A stretch of DNA of 64,000 nucleotides from Rattus norvegicus (lineage: Eukaryota > Chordata > Mammalia > Rodentia > Muridae): NCBI RefSeq assembly GCF_036323735.1, contig NC_086024.1, positions 66,956,424 to 67,020,423 on the forward strand. The letters run 5' to 3'. Shown in pieces: positions 11,571 through 25,061 of this stretch; the stretch's first letter is position 1; every line of letters starts with the position of its first letter. A program made the position numbers and the translations under genes. A model generated the notes under the pieces. The model saw only the letters and a program-made list of their open reading frames with translations, ran no database searches and was not told the DNA's origin.

Positions 11571-14091
11571 CATTCAAACATCCCAAGATGAATGTGCTTT
11601 ACTATTAAAAATAGAAAATAAGCAAATGTTTTAAAGCACCTAAGAGATAATGCAGCAGAACAAACATTAATTTGTGTGATATAATCTGAGACTTGGTAAT
11701 AGTTCATCTTTCCCAACAGGATCTTCCACTAGAACTTGAAGGCACTTAGGGCTAAACATTAGAAATATATCTCACAATATATTGTGGACAAAATATATAA
11801 TCTTTTTTGTTGTTTCTATAAATTAGTATATTTTAAAATGACATGTTTTTCTATATTATATTTTGTGTTGGAGATTCAAACCAACTTGCTCACAGTTATC
11901 TTTTGGCTCTTTTTTTTTCCTCCTCAGGATAGTTATAGCCTCTGATGGCTAAAATGTGGTGGCATTTTGTCTCTGTGCCACCAAAGAGCAAATATGTGTG
12001 ATGAAAAAAAATTACAGATGAACTTCTGTAGCAGAGACAAAGACTGATCAGCAGGTAATTCCAAGTACAGACATAATCTCTTCAGTTTCAAAGAAGCAAC
12101 CAACCTTGAATGGAACACATCTCCAGGGACCTATGTCACAGTTCACTATAGAATATAGTAGCCATGGCTAGGAAGAAATAATAAGGTTTCCTTTATACCG
12201 CACAGAACTCAAGATCCTTGATGTCATGTACAATACACCAGGGATAATGATATTGGACTTTCCTAGGTTCTTGCTTCCTTTTCTTCAAAGGCAAGAGAGC
12301 CTGTCCGATACTGAAGCACACTTTACAGGTTTTACTAAGAATAAACTATTTTTACCATACATTTTAAGAACCAAATAAATAATTGGAGTGATTTTAGTAG
12401 TTGTAGCATGTAGCTTTCAAGTCATTTCTGCAGTGTTTATCTTTACTGAAGTGTGTGAAAGGTTAACTAATTGATAGTAAGGTGCTGATTAGAGATGGAG
12501 CACACTGTTTAAAATATTTTTAAAGCACAGTTAAATGCTTATAAGAAATCATAATCTTTATGGAGATATGTACTTGTTAGTCTGAAAGAACAACCAACAA
12601 GTTATTAGCATATCTTTTTTAAAAGGACACTGGAAAGGTGACATTTTTCTTCACAGTTCTGTGTCCTCCAGAGAGTTTACTAAGGCAAATACTACTTGGT
12701 AACTTATGCTTAGACCAACAAAACTTTTTAAAGGATAAGATAAACAATAAGTAGAAGTTTGTTTGAAATAAATATATACCAGTGCCCACCTGCACCAGCA
12801 CAGACCAGTGGCAGTAGGTGGGGCACAGCAAAGGCGCTCCATGACTGAGGTCTTTGCTCCTTGGGAAAATTATGCTGACTGATTTGGAAATTCTAAGGCA
12901 TTAAGTAACTTAAATGATAAGCAATTTAAAACAGATTTTGAAAGAAGTTACCCTGAGGCCTCCTTTTGCCTAGCCCCACTCCCTACTTCCTAACTCCCAC
13001 TCTGTGACGCTTCAATGATATTCTTGTTTTCTCTGTTATGGGAGAATTTGAAATGGAATTTTCAGTGAGTTGTGTTCTGTTACTATTGTCTCTTAAGATT
13101 TGTTATGAATTAGGTCATCAGAGCATCAGAAATCAGCATCAAAACAATTACTTGTAAGCACAAGAAGGATAATTGGCCACTGGTAGTGGATGGGTAAATT
13201 GAGGCAACGCACAAAGTACTCTGAAACTCAGAGTGATAAGCCAAAATAGAGGTGCCCTGAACAGGGGGCGGGGGGAGGGCAGCCAAATCACCATGGAATG
13301 AGAAGTCAGGAAACATTAACGGCAATTAATTACAGTTCATACTTATATTCCTTCCCAGGACAGGTAGAAATGTATATGTAGCAGCAGACAAAACCATGTC
13401 CCTCACAAGATTTGTTGCCAATGCATACATTTGTCAGCTGATTTGCCTATAGCAAAGAAGCCTGAAGTTATAATTTGTGTTCGTGATAAATGGAGATTTG
13501 GAAGACATTTGCTATATCCTGCCTTTTTGCCTATTTAAGCACCAGGCAAATACAAAAGACACTACCAGAATTTGCTTAGACTACATTGAATTAGGGAGTG
13601 TGGGAGGGGATGTGAGTGTGAAATATTGCCATTTCTATTGCAATCCTGGAGCCGTCATTTTAAATTGTGAACTACGGTTGTTTCACACCAAGGAACTGGA
13701 GCCCTTCCTGATTTGAAGGCATTGGCAGGAGGCGTCATTTGTCAGCAAAGGAAAGAGCATAATTCAAAAGGAAAGTTGCCTGGCCTGGGAACTTAAAACA
13801 AATGAAACAAAACTTCACCCTTTGATTCAGGGTCAGGGAACCATTCCTGTCTCTCCAGAGACAGGAAATTGCCCCCACCATCTCACTTCCTCCTCCAAGC
13901 ACCAGACATCTAATGAGGGGACAGAGTTAGATGAGGGTGGGCACTGGACACTGTCGGGGAGGTTTTGTGAATTGATTGTTTCTTATGTATTCTGTGGTGG
14001 TCTCTGGAAAAGAACCATTCTTCCACAACCTTCCCCTTGCTTTCTCTCCTGATCCCAAGCTCTGCAAAAGGACAGGTTTCCTTTGGTACCA
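11571..14091. other. No gene seen
   Basis: Unique-looking sequence; short ORFs only. Confidence 0.5.
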
Positions 14092-14129
<38 letters not shown>

Positions 14130-14217
14130 GCGCGTGTTTAGTATGTTATGTATGTATGTATGTATGTATGTGTGTATGTGTGTATGTGTGTATGTGTGTA
14201 TGTATATATGTATGTAT
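14092..14217. repeat. Compound (TG)n-(CG)n-(TATG)n microsatellite
   Basis: TG at 14092-14116, alternating GC/CG to about 14134, then TATG/TGTATG units from 14147 to 14217. Confidence 0.97.
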
Positions 14218-17200
14218 AAAGCACTCCAGAACATCAGCTTGCCTCTCCCTCCTGACATTCCCTGCTACTTCTTTGTTGCAATTTCTACCCTAGCTCCTCT
14301 CTTCACAAACCTGAATCTAATGCAGGCAGCAGGCACGTTATAATGAGTTACCCATTCATCCATTCCCCTATCTTTTGGACAAATATTCATTTACAGCCTG
14401 TGATGGATGAGCTATTTGAGAAGGGAGAAAATCCACTCTACCATGCACCCTTCTGCCGTCCATATTTCTAAGAAATTCCAAAAACTCTACCCCTAAAGCA
14501 ACCATTTACACTATTTGCAGCTATTATCTGGATATGTATATACAAAGAAGGTATTCCACAGAAATTACACATCTATTCTAACAATGCTCTATGAGTCCCG
14601 GATGGATGATACCCACCTCCTTTAGTAGCTAAGTAAAATGAACCAGCAGAGCAAATAGAATCTGGTGCCCATGGCAACCTGCATTACTGCTTTGAACTTG
14701 TCAATCCGCCACAAGGAAATCACATTAATGGGATGTTTTTCCGATACAAATAGCTTTTGCTTTCACATTTTAATTACAGTGCTAGATTTTTTTTAATCTC
14801 TAAGTTTTTCAAAAACATGAGCAAAAGAGGAGATACTAATACTGTTTCAAAAATGTTATTTAAGTTCTCTAGAGTTGGGGGAAGGAGACTACATAAAGAA
14901 AAAAAGGCGATACAGTCGTCTTTCCTCTACATATGACTCAGACAAGAAAAGTCTTAGGCAAATACCCTTTTTGCATTTTATTTTTAATTTCTAAAAATTG
15001 GTAGAAACAGAGATGTCAACATGTGTCTCACCGAAGTGTCAGGGGTTAATGTGTGCAAAGTGGTAAGGACAATACTACACATGATCAGTTAGAATTGATG
15101 ATTAATGTTAGGTAGGAATATTTTGCTTTTAACTTGGGTCCAAGCTACGTCATTTGATTAGTATTAGCTAGCAAAAATTCTTTTTGGCTACCTTTAATTG
15201 CTTAAATGTGGGCTGTGTCTGGAAGGTTTATGAACAATTTTGTAATTTCATAAAAATAGCTAAATTTAAAACTAATTCCTACCACTGAGAAAGCTACAAA
15301 AACAGGAGATGGCCTCTATGTGCCACTGTACCCAGAAGAAACTCCAGGGAAGATAAACTTAGGCAACAAGAGGAAAAGAACTCATGAGCATTTCTTAAGC
15401 TATTCCGTAGTTTCCTGCATTCTAACCCGACGAAAAACTAGGCATTTGACACAGAGCAGTTAGAGATCACACTTGTGGCACAGTTGATAAGCTGATAATA
15501 TCTTTGGTAATATCTGTGGTAAGCTGGTGATACCTTTGTCTTTCTAAATATTATAGTCCTTTTTTTTAGACAAATGAAAAAAAACAATCTATGCAACATT
15601 TAAGAACTCACTTCTATGCTCTGAGTTTATTCTCTTTGCAACCTCTAGATAAGGAGGATTATAAACACAGACTATGACAGAGCTCTAGACTCTGGCTCTT
15701 AACTCCTAGGAGGAAAGATTCAGAACCCACAGAATTGGCTGCTTTGTTTGCTGGCTTGCTCTTTGAACCCATTTTATTAAGGTATCATTGATACCCAAAG
15801 AACTGCTGAACGCGTGCAGTCTGATGAAGCTGAATACATCTCAACACACATGGTTGTCATGGTAATTATCCACTACTTCCCCGAATTTTTCCTAGGGCAT
15901 TGTTGACCAGAGACGTAGACCAGCCCCAGGAGTTTCCCAACAACCACTGCCACCTGAGTAGGTCCTCTTAGTAGAACCATTCTCATAGACACACCAGAGC
16001 CCATGGAGTAAAGGGTGGAAGCAGAAGGGAGCTACCTCTGGTTAGTTCATAGTTTGCTCTTAACGCCTGACATATAGAAAAATTATGGGCAGGTCCTACC
16101 TACTTTCAAGTCAATTTCATATCATATCAAAGAAAGGTCTCTCTGAGTGTTGTAGGCAATCAAGTGTCTGGCCATGTTTAACCCTAAGTTTCGGTTTTTG
16201 TACAATTTTATCCCTCTTTCCTCCCTCAGGCAGAAACCTTCAAAAGAAAAGAATGAGACAAAGTTCTTCCCTTTCTTTCCTTTGTTCTACTTTCTAGGAC
16301 AGCCAGACTGACAGGGAGTAGAACAAGATAAGAGGGGAAAGAGGCACTAGTACAGTGGGCTCTTTGCTTTAGTTCCTACTAGACTGAGCAGATGGAGAGA
16401 GCTTTTGTGGAGTACTCAACAGAACTCAAACTGCATTCCTTTTGGTATGCTGACACAAAGACTCTCCTTGGCAACCCTTAGATGCTGTGGCTGTCCTCCT
16501 GTAGAGCTGTTCTGCTTTCTCCTCAATACCTCAGTACACTGTCCATAGGGTGTCTACTCTTAGGATGGGGCCATTTGACTTTGATGGAATCTCCCTAAAA
16601 ACAACCCCATCCAGCTGCCTTCCACAGTGCCTACCAATAGTGTTCTTTCCCTGTTCCTTCTCCCTGGGAAAAGAAGACACTCCCTACACTGTCCTTCTCT
16701 TTCTACACAACCTTGAGAAGCAGACCTACTGATTCCCACACTCTGGGAGGCACACACCAAACTACTAATACCTATACATTTTCCTGAAGCACATCATGGA
16801 AAGGTTGGGTAGTGGAATGCAGGACTGAGGTAAGACTGAAACTCAGGGAAACTTGGAATAGGTATCCTGTGGCCTGGAGCAGCAGGGAGCACTGTAAGGA
16901 GAATAGACTTCAGTGTCTAGCCCTTTAACAAATGGCACTACCTGGCACCTACTGTATGGCTCCCAGTTATTGAGGCCTGTTTCTTTCTGAGAAAAATGAT
17001 GGTTGCATTTGGCCTCATTACAAAGGGGTTTCCCTTTGTTTTAGGTTCTTGATGATATGTAATAACGCATAAATATAGTACACATGGAGCTAACAAATAT
17101 GTTATATATATGTAATATACACATAGGGCTAATACATATGTGTGGCCAACACAGCAAGATAAACTAGGAAACGTGGCATGTCAACAAACTTACATAAGAA

Positions 17201-17924
17201 GCACAGAAACCTCCTGGGAAAGAAGGAATCAAACCCAGCCCTTTGGCTCAAGATACATCCAATAATATATCAGTGGAATGCCTTACCACTGACCACAGTC
17301 TGGAGATAGAGAAGGCCAAACAGCTATTGACTTTAAAGATGACCGAAAGAGAAAAAGAGCCAGTGATCAACTAATCTATAAGGTTCTGATGGTCTTATCT
17401 GAGGGTGACTCAGGTTTTCCAAGCTTAGTTCACAAGCTTAGTTCACAAGTTAGCAAAACTGGGAAACTCTCAGTTTCATTTCCTCCATATCTATTACTCC
17501 ACAGTCAGTGGGACATTGGAGTGGCTTAGTAATCTTTTACTGTAGGTATGGAAGTATGTGCTAATACCCACAATCTGATGACTTTGAGGAATCAGGCCTC
17601 TCCTTCCATCATGGGTTCTGGGTCTCTAACTCAGATGGTTAGGATTAACAGTGATCGATTTGTACCCAGTGAGCCAGGTTACTGACCCAGCCATTAGATT
17701 TGAAGCAATCTGAAACAACTGAAAGCCATAATCCACAATCTAGGAGTTGATAGAAAAGAACTCTCCAATCTGTTCTTGTCATTAAACCAGATTAAGTTCC
17801 AGAAGATACCAATCCCTTTGTATGTGATTAAAGGCACCTCCATTTTCATCTCCTGTCCTGGAGATTCTGTTAGTTCCTGCTCTGTATGTTGACCCCACCC
17901 TAGCCCACCCCTGCTAATTGCAAT
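14218..17924. other. No gene seen apart from a weak MIR
   Basis: Long, mostly unique-looking stretch. A short direct duplication of AAGCTTAGTTCACA lies near 17420-17450. Confidence 0.5.
15610..15720 (-). repeat. MIR-like fragment, antisense
   Basis: GAGCTCTAGACTCTGGCTCT and the preceding AT-rich stretch resemble the reversed MIR head. Weak. Confidence 0.35.
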
Positions 17925-18022
17925 AGAGTTGCAAGCTAAGCTGACCTGGAACTCAAAATCTTTCTAACTCATCATCCCAAGTGTTCTGATTACAGGCATG
18001 TGCCACCCTTCCCAACTTAAGT
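17925..18022 (-). repeat. B1 SINE fragment, antisense
   Basis: GCTGACCTGGAACTCAAAAT and TTACAGGCATGTGCCACCC match an antisense B1. Confidence 0.75.
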
Positions 18023-20017
18023 ATCATTTTATTAGAAATTACTGGTCTGAAATAAGACTCTGTCCCTATCAAGAACTCTGTAGATGCTGTGGCATATAAT
18101 AAAGATTTTTGAATACTCAGAAGAATTGTTATTGATGTGTGGTGATGTTCTGCAACTAGAAGCCACTGTTGAATACTCAGAAAAAAAGGGCTTCTAACAA
18201 AACGCTTTAGTAATAATGTTCATCACTATGTACTCCAAATTTATTAAACTGCAATATTAAAAATTTTAGAAAATCGCCATCTCAGCTAACTAACCACACA
18301 CCAGCTAATAAATAATCTGTCTGCCTTCAGAACTGTTGTGAGGATAAAATGGTTGATGTAATCATGCCTGACTGATGGAATCATGTCTGACTAATAAACG
18401 AAAGCTGCAGCAAGGTGCTGTAGGTTATAAATACACATCTGAATTTAAAAAGAAAAAGAACACCCTAAATATGTATTTTTATGCATATCAGGAATGGCCA
18501 AAGAAGAGAAGCCCGAGGCAACCATGTATAACTAGGAATACAAAGTCTTGGCAGTGACTACTCAAACTGAAGAACTAAAAAGCCTCCATCGCTCCCTCAA
18601 CATGTTCCAACTGGCTCATCCTTTACCTTTCCCTGCCTTTGCCTCGTACTGATTTGACCCCGTAGTTTTTATGACCCAATCTAAAAGAAAAAAGCACCCA
18701 CAAACCAACAACAGACCGGTACAGAGAAAGAAAGGGTAAAGTCAGAATCTATTTTATCTTATACCACACTGCAGTACTCTGGCTGTATGCAGCTTTAAAG
18801 TAAAGAAATACCTCCACCTAGTGGGGAAGAAAGGGTGTCAAACACTGGTGTTTGCCTCCTCCCATCCCCACATTAAATTTGGCAGCTGTTCTGAAGCTAT
18901 ATGCCAACTAAATCATGCTTGACACTCATATTTGTTTCTGGCTACTTAATTCATTCATTTAGTTCAGTAATAGATATTAACAACATTATATTCCCTACAG
19001 CAATGCAAACAATTACAGGCATTTGTAATGTTCCAGCTTCTGTCGTGTCACAAATGCTAATGCACCAGCAAAACTAAATGAAAAAAATCTCTGTCCCGCA
19101 GGCAGTCAGCTAGATAGAATAAGGCGGATGTTATCTTCTCTCCTAGTCAGAGCAGTGGATGAAGAAGATAGCCATTTTGCAAAGAAAAACCATTAACAGC
19201 CTGGAGCAATATATCTATTACCCTCTCTGATTAAAACAAATGTTAAGCTAAATGTGCAATTCAACCAATACACGGCAAGTGATTTTTACAAGAAATAAAG
19301 ATGGCATCATAGTCTCTGAGGTTGCACCCTCTGCTATGGTGTATTACTGAAGACTTCTTATGAGATAAAAAATACTTCAATCACCCAGTCGCAGTTAATA
19401 AAACTCAATGTCTAGGAGTTGGGTCTTGTGACCATTGAGAGTAGCTTGGGGAAGAGAAAAAAAGATTGTCTCTCAAAAAATGTGATTGAGTGTCCTTAAT
19501 ATGTTGTCTTATTAGCACAAACAGTATCATGCTTCTATGTGAAGTGAAACCAGAATGCTTCTGTAATTCTCTTACATGTAGACACTACATAAGCTGCTGC
19601 AAATCAAGTGCAATTGACAAATAATAGCTTTTAGCAATGTAATATTCAAAGATCTATTAGAAAAACATCAAAGAAATTGTATATCTAAGAATGGGATGGG
19701 GAAATAGATGTCAACAAACTACTACCAGCAGTGCTCACAGAGTGGGAAGCTAGTTAGAGCCACACTAAAAGATAAATTAGTGATCCTCCATGATGAAATG
19801 TGCTCTTAAGGTACCACAGGATATCCTCAGAGAAGACGTAAGGAGAGTCTGATCCTATGATACTCTTTGAGGTAGTAAAAGTGGCCAAGTGATACATGTG
19901 TGTTCATGGCTAACTTATACTACTCAAAGAAAATGCAAGCTTAAAATAAGATCATAGAGTGACAGTCATCAAGAACATCCAAGTACTATTTATAACTGGA
20001 GAAGATTATATCAAAAC
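18023..20017. other. No gene seen
   Basis: Unique-looking sequence. TGAATACTCAGAA occurs twice about 60 bp apart (about 18108 and 18170). Confidence 0.5.
18811..18824 (-). promoter_or_regulatory. CTCF-like motif (weaker)
   Basis: The plus strand reads CCTCCACCTAGTGG. The reverse complement matches the CTCF core at about 12 of 14 positions, in the same orientation as the motif at 4486. Confidence 0.35.
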
Positions 20018-20388
20018 AGAGTATCTGGAGCTGGAGAAATGAACCATCAGTTAAATGCACTTGCTACGCAATCTTGAGATCCAGAGATCAGATCCAAGCA
20101 TCCATCCGTACAACAGGTTTGGAGTATTGCAAACATCCATAATCCCTGCTCTGAGGTGGGCAAAGACAGGAAGAAGCTTGAGGCTTGCTGGTTTCCCACT
20201 TGGATGAGAAATGAGAGCCCAGGTTCAGGGAGAGACTTGCCTCAAAAAATTGAGAATAATAGAGGAAGACACAGGATGCCCTTTTGTGGCCTCTGTTCAG
20301 GAACAGGTGCATGTATGCCTGCACGTACATGGTAATATACAACATACATGTATAGTACAGACAAATAAATAAATAAATATTTTTAAAT
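20018..20388 (+). repeat. Composite B2/B4-type SINE
   Basis: A head GAGCTGGAGAAATGAACC leads into the B4-like stretch GAGACTTGCCTCAAAAAATT and GAGGAAGACACAGGATGCCC, ending in an (AAAT)n tail near 20388. Confidence 0.72.
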
Positions 20389-20612
20389 ATGGACTAGACA
20401 CTTTAAAAAGAAAATAGCCATGGCCTTCATTTTAGAAGTCCACATGAATAGACACAATTGTCAAAATATGATAGTTCTTTCAAAAAAATGACATCAAAGA
20501 ATAAGTGAACAAAATTCAGAAATGATATTGTATAACTGAGAAGAAAAATTAGTGGCTATAAATTATTCCATAACATTCTGGGGATTGTCTAAACCATATT
20601 AATCATCGTTTA

Positions 20613-20695
20613 GGGCTAGTCGGGGATTTAGCTCAGTGGTAGAGCATTTTTTCCAGCAAATCTGGTATCATGGATTTAATCCAGAGCCATGGCAG
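20613..20695 (+). repeat. Diverged ID SINE
   Basis: GGGGATTTAGCTCAGTGGTA is intact, but the right half (TTTAATCCAGAGCCATGGC) is diverged. Confidence 0.75.
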
Positions 20696-21529
20696 AAAAT
20701 AATTCTTGTTTGGATCCTTCATCCTGGTTACAGGATCATCAGTTGTCGTTCAGCCTCCACTTCCTCATTGTAGGACACTGACTGGCCTTGATTACCTTGG
20801 GGAATAAGGTGGGAACAGCCAGGGGCTTGAGAGACCTGAGGTGGCAATGATCTTGGGAGACAGCTCATTTTAATGATGGAGAACAAAGGCTATTTAAACC
20901 TTTGGGGTGGGTGAGTAGGGGCTACCTGGACGTGTGTACATATTTGACCTTGTCCAGGGTGCTGGAGTTGCCTCATTTGAATAAGGAGGAATGTGCTAGT
21001 CCACATGACTTTATAAGGGGAGAGGAAGTTTAACCTAGCTATCAGGCTATGTGATTCCTCTGGTGGAGTAAAAGTGGGAACACAGGGATACATGCCCTGG
21101 GCCAGGGCAGGGGGAAATGAGACTATTCCTGCCAATCTCAGAATGAGATTTCCTGGGTTTGGACACCTTGACCCAACTCCTGCTACAGGCCTGCTTCCCC
21201 CTGTCCCACAGCTCCCTGGTCCCACAGTCAGTCTTATCATTATTGATACATGTGCTTTGCCTCTGAGAAATGTCCATGAATTCTGGGACTAATGTGATGA
21301 CAGCAGAAGTGTCTGGCCCTTACTTCATACCTCCATTGTCATTATTGAGTCCCCTTCTACTGCCCAAATTTTCCATTAAGCTCTGAACTCAATTTCTGTT
21401 TTCCTTACAGACTTTGGTGCTGTCTTTATTTCTTCCAAAAATCACTTGGAATTTGAATTACATATTTAGGTTGACATGTGTTTTTCACCAGAGAGAGTTA
21501 CAGACATATTGCTCCAGGCTCTGTGTGGG

Positions 21530-21563
<34 letters not shown>

Positions 21564-21739
21564 TTTTGTTTTTTTGTTTTTTGTTTTTTGCAAAATTTTG
21601 TATAGCAGCCAGAACAAGGACCAGTCTCAGTGGCCTAAAAACAACACAAATGTATTAGATTACAACTTTGGACACAGAGTCTCTCTACAAGCCGAGCTCA
21701 CTCCTGGATGGTGGGGCATGGGGGTGGGGGCAAGACATG
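20696..21739. other. No gene seen; possible LTR remnant
   Basis: 20750-21050 is GC-richer with TATTTAAACC and TTTATAAGGGG phrases that could be a decayed LTR. A T/G-rich run lies at 21529-21591. Confidence 0.35.
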
Positions 21740-21925
21740 GTTTAATTATATTTTATTTGTTTATATACCTGTGTGTACATGTGTAGGGACAAGTGCTATA
21801 GTATATGAGTGGAGGTTAGAGAACAACTCACAGGAGTTGGCTTCTTGCCTTCTACCTTGTAAGTCCCAGGAATCAAACACAAATCATCAGGTAAAAACCT
21901 TTACCACTAAATAATCTTGTCAGTG
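21740..21925 (-). repeat. B3/B2-type SINE, antisense
   Basis: TGGAGGTTAGAGAACAACTC and AAGTCCCAGGAATCAAACAC are typical of antisense B3. Confidence 0.75.
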
Positions 21926-21934
21926 ACCTTTCTT

Positions 21935-22155
21935 AAACTTTTATTTCATTTTATGAGCATGGATATTTTTCCTACATCTCTGGCTGTGTACTACATGTAT
22001 GCTGCTGCCTGTGGAGGAAAGAAAAGAGCATCTCATCCCCTGGGACTGGAGTTACGGGTGGTTGTGAGCAGCCATGTGGGTACTGGGAATTGAACCTATG
22101 TCTTCTGAAGAAGCAGTCAGTTCTCTTAATTACTTACCCATCTCTCCAAACCTGG
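21935..22155 (-). repeat. B2 SINE, antisense
   Basis: GACTGGAGTTACGGGTGGTT, GGTACTGGGAATTGAACC and TTACCCATCTCTCCAAACC match an antisense B2 adjacent to the B3. Confidence 0.85.
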
Positions 22156-22837
22156 GGTTCATTTTTCTTTAAAACAAGGAACTGCTTTGTGGCCAAGTTT
22201 GCTCATTTATGATCTTCTAGCCTCAACCTACTAAATGATTACATGTATATTCCAGCTGGGATCTTTTCTCCATTCTCTGATGCAATTCTGGGCAACTGCT
22301 CACTGCTCCTGGCAGTGAATAAAAGGAGAGCATTGGGTGGCAAGCACTAGACTTCAACTTGACCTAAGGAAGATTTTCATGGTTGTTTCATTTTGTCTCT
22401 CATAACTCATTCAGAATCTCCAGATAAAATCACAGCCCAGAGTGTAGCCCTTGAAAACAGTGTCTTTATGCTATCTCTTCTTTTAGTGGGATTATCAGAA
22501 ATGTTGTAAATGGTCTAAATATGAATTCACAGGTATTTTATTAGATCCACAATGTGCTCAATTAACAAGTATACTAAAAATACTAGAAAAGGTAAAATTA
22601 GTTTGTTTGAAATTAAAAATTGGAGAAATTTTCAATATCACTTATCATGGCTTGTACAGTTTAAAGGAAGTGATGGGGTAGATTGTTTCAAAGATTTTTT
22701 TAAAGATAAACTCACACATCTTTATTCTATATAAAATAGTCAACACCTTAATAAATGTTTCAAGTTCTCAATTTTCTTAACATTTGGGAGCTGTACCTTA
22801 TTTTTTTTTAAATCCACCAGTTTTGATACATATGTAA
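22156..22837. other. No gene seen
   Basis: Unique-looking AT-rich sequence. Confidence 0.5.
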
Positions 22838-23698
22838 TGGTTAATCTTGATAGGATCTAGAATCAGCTAAGAGAGATACCTCTGGGTAGGTTTTGGGGTT
22901 GTTTCCTGAGAGGATTAGCTGAAGGGGAAAACCCTCCCGAGTATGGGTATCACCTGCCAGCAGTGACTCAGACATGAAAATCTGAGAAGAAAACAGGCCA
23001 GCTTTGCCCCCTTCTTGTGAGTTCATCTGCCATGTGGCTATCAGGGCTTCCATCCTCCATTGACCATAGAACCCAACCTTCTTCTTTGGCCTTATAATGT
23101 GGATGAGCTGCTCTCTAAGAATCCTCCAGGCCTTCAACAGCAGCCTGAGACTGCTGAAAGTATCCAGCATTGGGCACTGAACAGCTAGTGCTCTCAGCCT
23201 TTTAGGGTGTAGCTAGCCATTATTGAACTAGCCACCCCACACTGTATATGCTGATCTAATACAATCCTTTCACAGCTGTGGTGGTTTGAATGAAAATGGC
23301 CCCCATGGTCTCATAGGGAGTGGCATTATGGGAGGTGTGGCATTGTTAGATTAGAGTAGGTGTAGCCTTGTTGGATAAAATGTGTCACTGGGGGTTGGGC
23401 TTTGAGGATTCAGAAGCTCAAACCAGGTCTAGTGGCTCACTGTCTCTTCCCATTACCTGACAATCCAGATGTCAATCTCTCAGCTACCTCTCCAGTATCA
23501 TGTCTGCCTGAGTGCTACCATGCTTCCTACCATGACAATAATAGACCAAACATCTGACTGTATATCTGACCCAATTAAGTGTTTCCTTATAAAATCTGCC
23601 AAGGCTCTGGTTTCTAGACACACCAATAGAAACCCTTACTAAGACAATACATATTAATTTTTTCAGTTCTACTCTTCTAAAGAAGCCTAACTAATACA
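22838..23698 (+). mobile_element. Older MaLR/MLT-like LTR, split by an MT LTR
   Basis: The left part has AATGGTTAATCTTGATAGG and CTCTGGGTAGGTTTTGG, typical of MaLR LTRs. The right part after 23647 ends in the characteristic AGCCTAACTAATACAAC. The sequence is diverged and the family name is uncertain. Confidence 0.6.
23277..23646 (+). mobile_element. MT-type MaLR LTR nested in an older LTR
   Basis: It begins TGTGGTGGTTTGAATG and ends CCTTACTAAGACA. It interrupts the older LTR at about 22838-23698. The 5-bp flanks do not match clearly. Confidence 0.75.
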
Positions 23699-24028
23699 AC
23701 ATATAAACTGGTACTATCTTCCTTTGACCATAATTTCTAAGAAAGTGTTTTAGATAGTTTGGACAACTGCATTTATCCTGAAAATTATTTTCTCATACTA
23801 ATATATATGAGGACATGAGCGCAGAAACCTTACATCAAAGAAATGTTATTTGAAGTATTCAGAAAATACTTTAGATAACCAAATAAGCAAAGTATGTCTT
23901 CAGTAGGAAGAAAAGTAATGTATTTTATAGAAACACAACATCCTAATTCAAAGTTACAAAATCTATCATGTAAATAGAGTATTTTCTCATGTTTCAGAAA
24001 ACCAAATTATTGGGTATATGCATTTATT

Positions 24029-24116
24029 CTTTTTTTTTTCCGGAGCTGGGGACCGAACCCAGGGCCTTGCGCTTCCTAGGCAAGCGCTCTACCACTGAGC
24101 TAAATCCCCAACCCCC
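24029..24116 (-). repeat. ID SINE (BC1-derived), antisense
   Basis: The plus strand has a T-run then CCGGAGCTGGGGACCGAACC and CCACTGAGCTAAATCCCCAA, the reverse complement of the tRNA-Ala-like ID head. It is flanked by GGGTATATGCATT at 24012 and 24117, a clear TSD. It carries the GCGCTTCCTAGG subtype. Confidence 0.95.
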
Positions 24117-24776
24117 GGGTATATGCATTCATAAGACTACTAATGCATTCATTCACTAAGTGGCAATTGAGAATCTCTGGGTCAATCACTGATAGGTGCA
24201 TGTAGGATACACACAGGTCCCTATCCCAAGAAGAAAAAAATGGCAATAGCTTATAAATAATAATAAAAAAAGGTTTCATGTATAAACAAAGAAAAAAGAA
24301 ATGGATATAGAGATTGTGAATGCAAAATGTGTGGTAAGGAGGCCCAAGGAAATACTGTAATGTCTAGAGAATTCTCAGAGGCCCCCAAAAGAATATAGAC
24401 TGTTGACAAAGCTCTTGTTTGCCCATCAGAACTAGATTGTAAAATACTCTTATTAAAGCTACAACATACTCTTTGAAATCAAGATGTTACTGAAGTAGAA
24501 ATTAATACCTTCCTGGCAAGCATCCTTGGTTGCAGAAGATGCTAGGCACGCTCCTAGAGGGAAAATCTCATCAATGATTTTGCCCAATTCTAACAGAGCA
24601 TGTGTGTTACATGGTTACACAATAGATAACAAATACTCAACGGCATATTTATTTGGGGCATAACCAACTGCTCTGTGATTGAATGTAAGTCCTGTCCCTT
24701 GGGACAGAATATTCATCTGATCCTATAATCTTGACCTATAACCGTGGGACTATGGCATAACCCCGAGTCAAGGGTC

Positions 24777-25061
24777 TGTGGTAATTTGCATATGCTTGGT
24801 TCATGGGAAGTGGCACTATTAGGAGATGTGGCCTTGTTGGAATAGGTGTGGTCTTGTTGGAGGAAGTGTGTCACTGTGGAAATGGGCTTTTAAGGGCTCC
24901 TAGTGTTTGAGCTTCACCCAGTGCAAGAGTCTCTTTCTGTTTACCTTCAGATCAAGATGTGGAACTCTTGTTATAAGTCAGGCCCAAGTAAATGTTTGCC
25001 TTTATAAGAATTGCCTTTACCATGGTGTCTTTTCACAGCAAAGGAAAACCTAGCTAAGACA
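24777..25061 (+). mobile_element. MT-type MaLR solo LTR
   Basis: It begins TGTGGTAATTTGCATATGC and ends CTAGCTAAGACA. It has the GGAGGAAGTGTGTCACTGTG body and perfect 5-bp duplications GGGTC (24772-24776, 25062-25066). Confidence 0.88.

Noticed and set aside
24029..24116. tRNA-like sequence with A and B boxes (also at 29441, 31893, 54138)
   Set aside because: A-rich tails and target-site duplications show these are ID retroposons, not tRNA genes.
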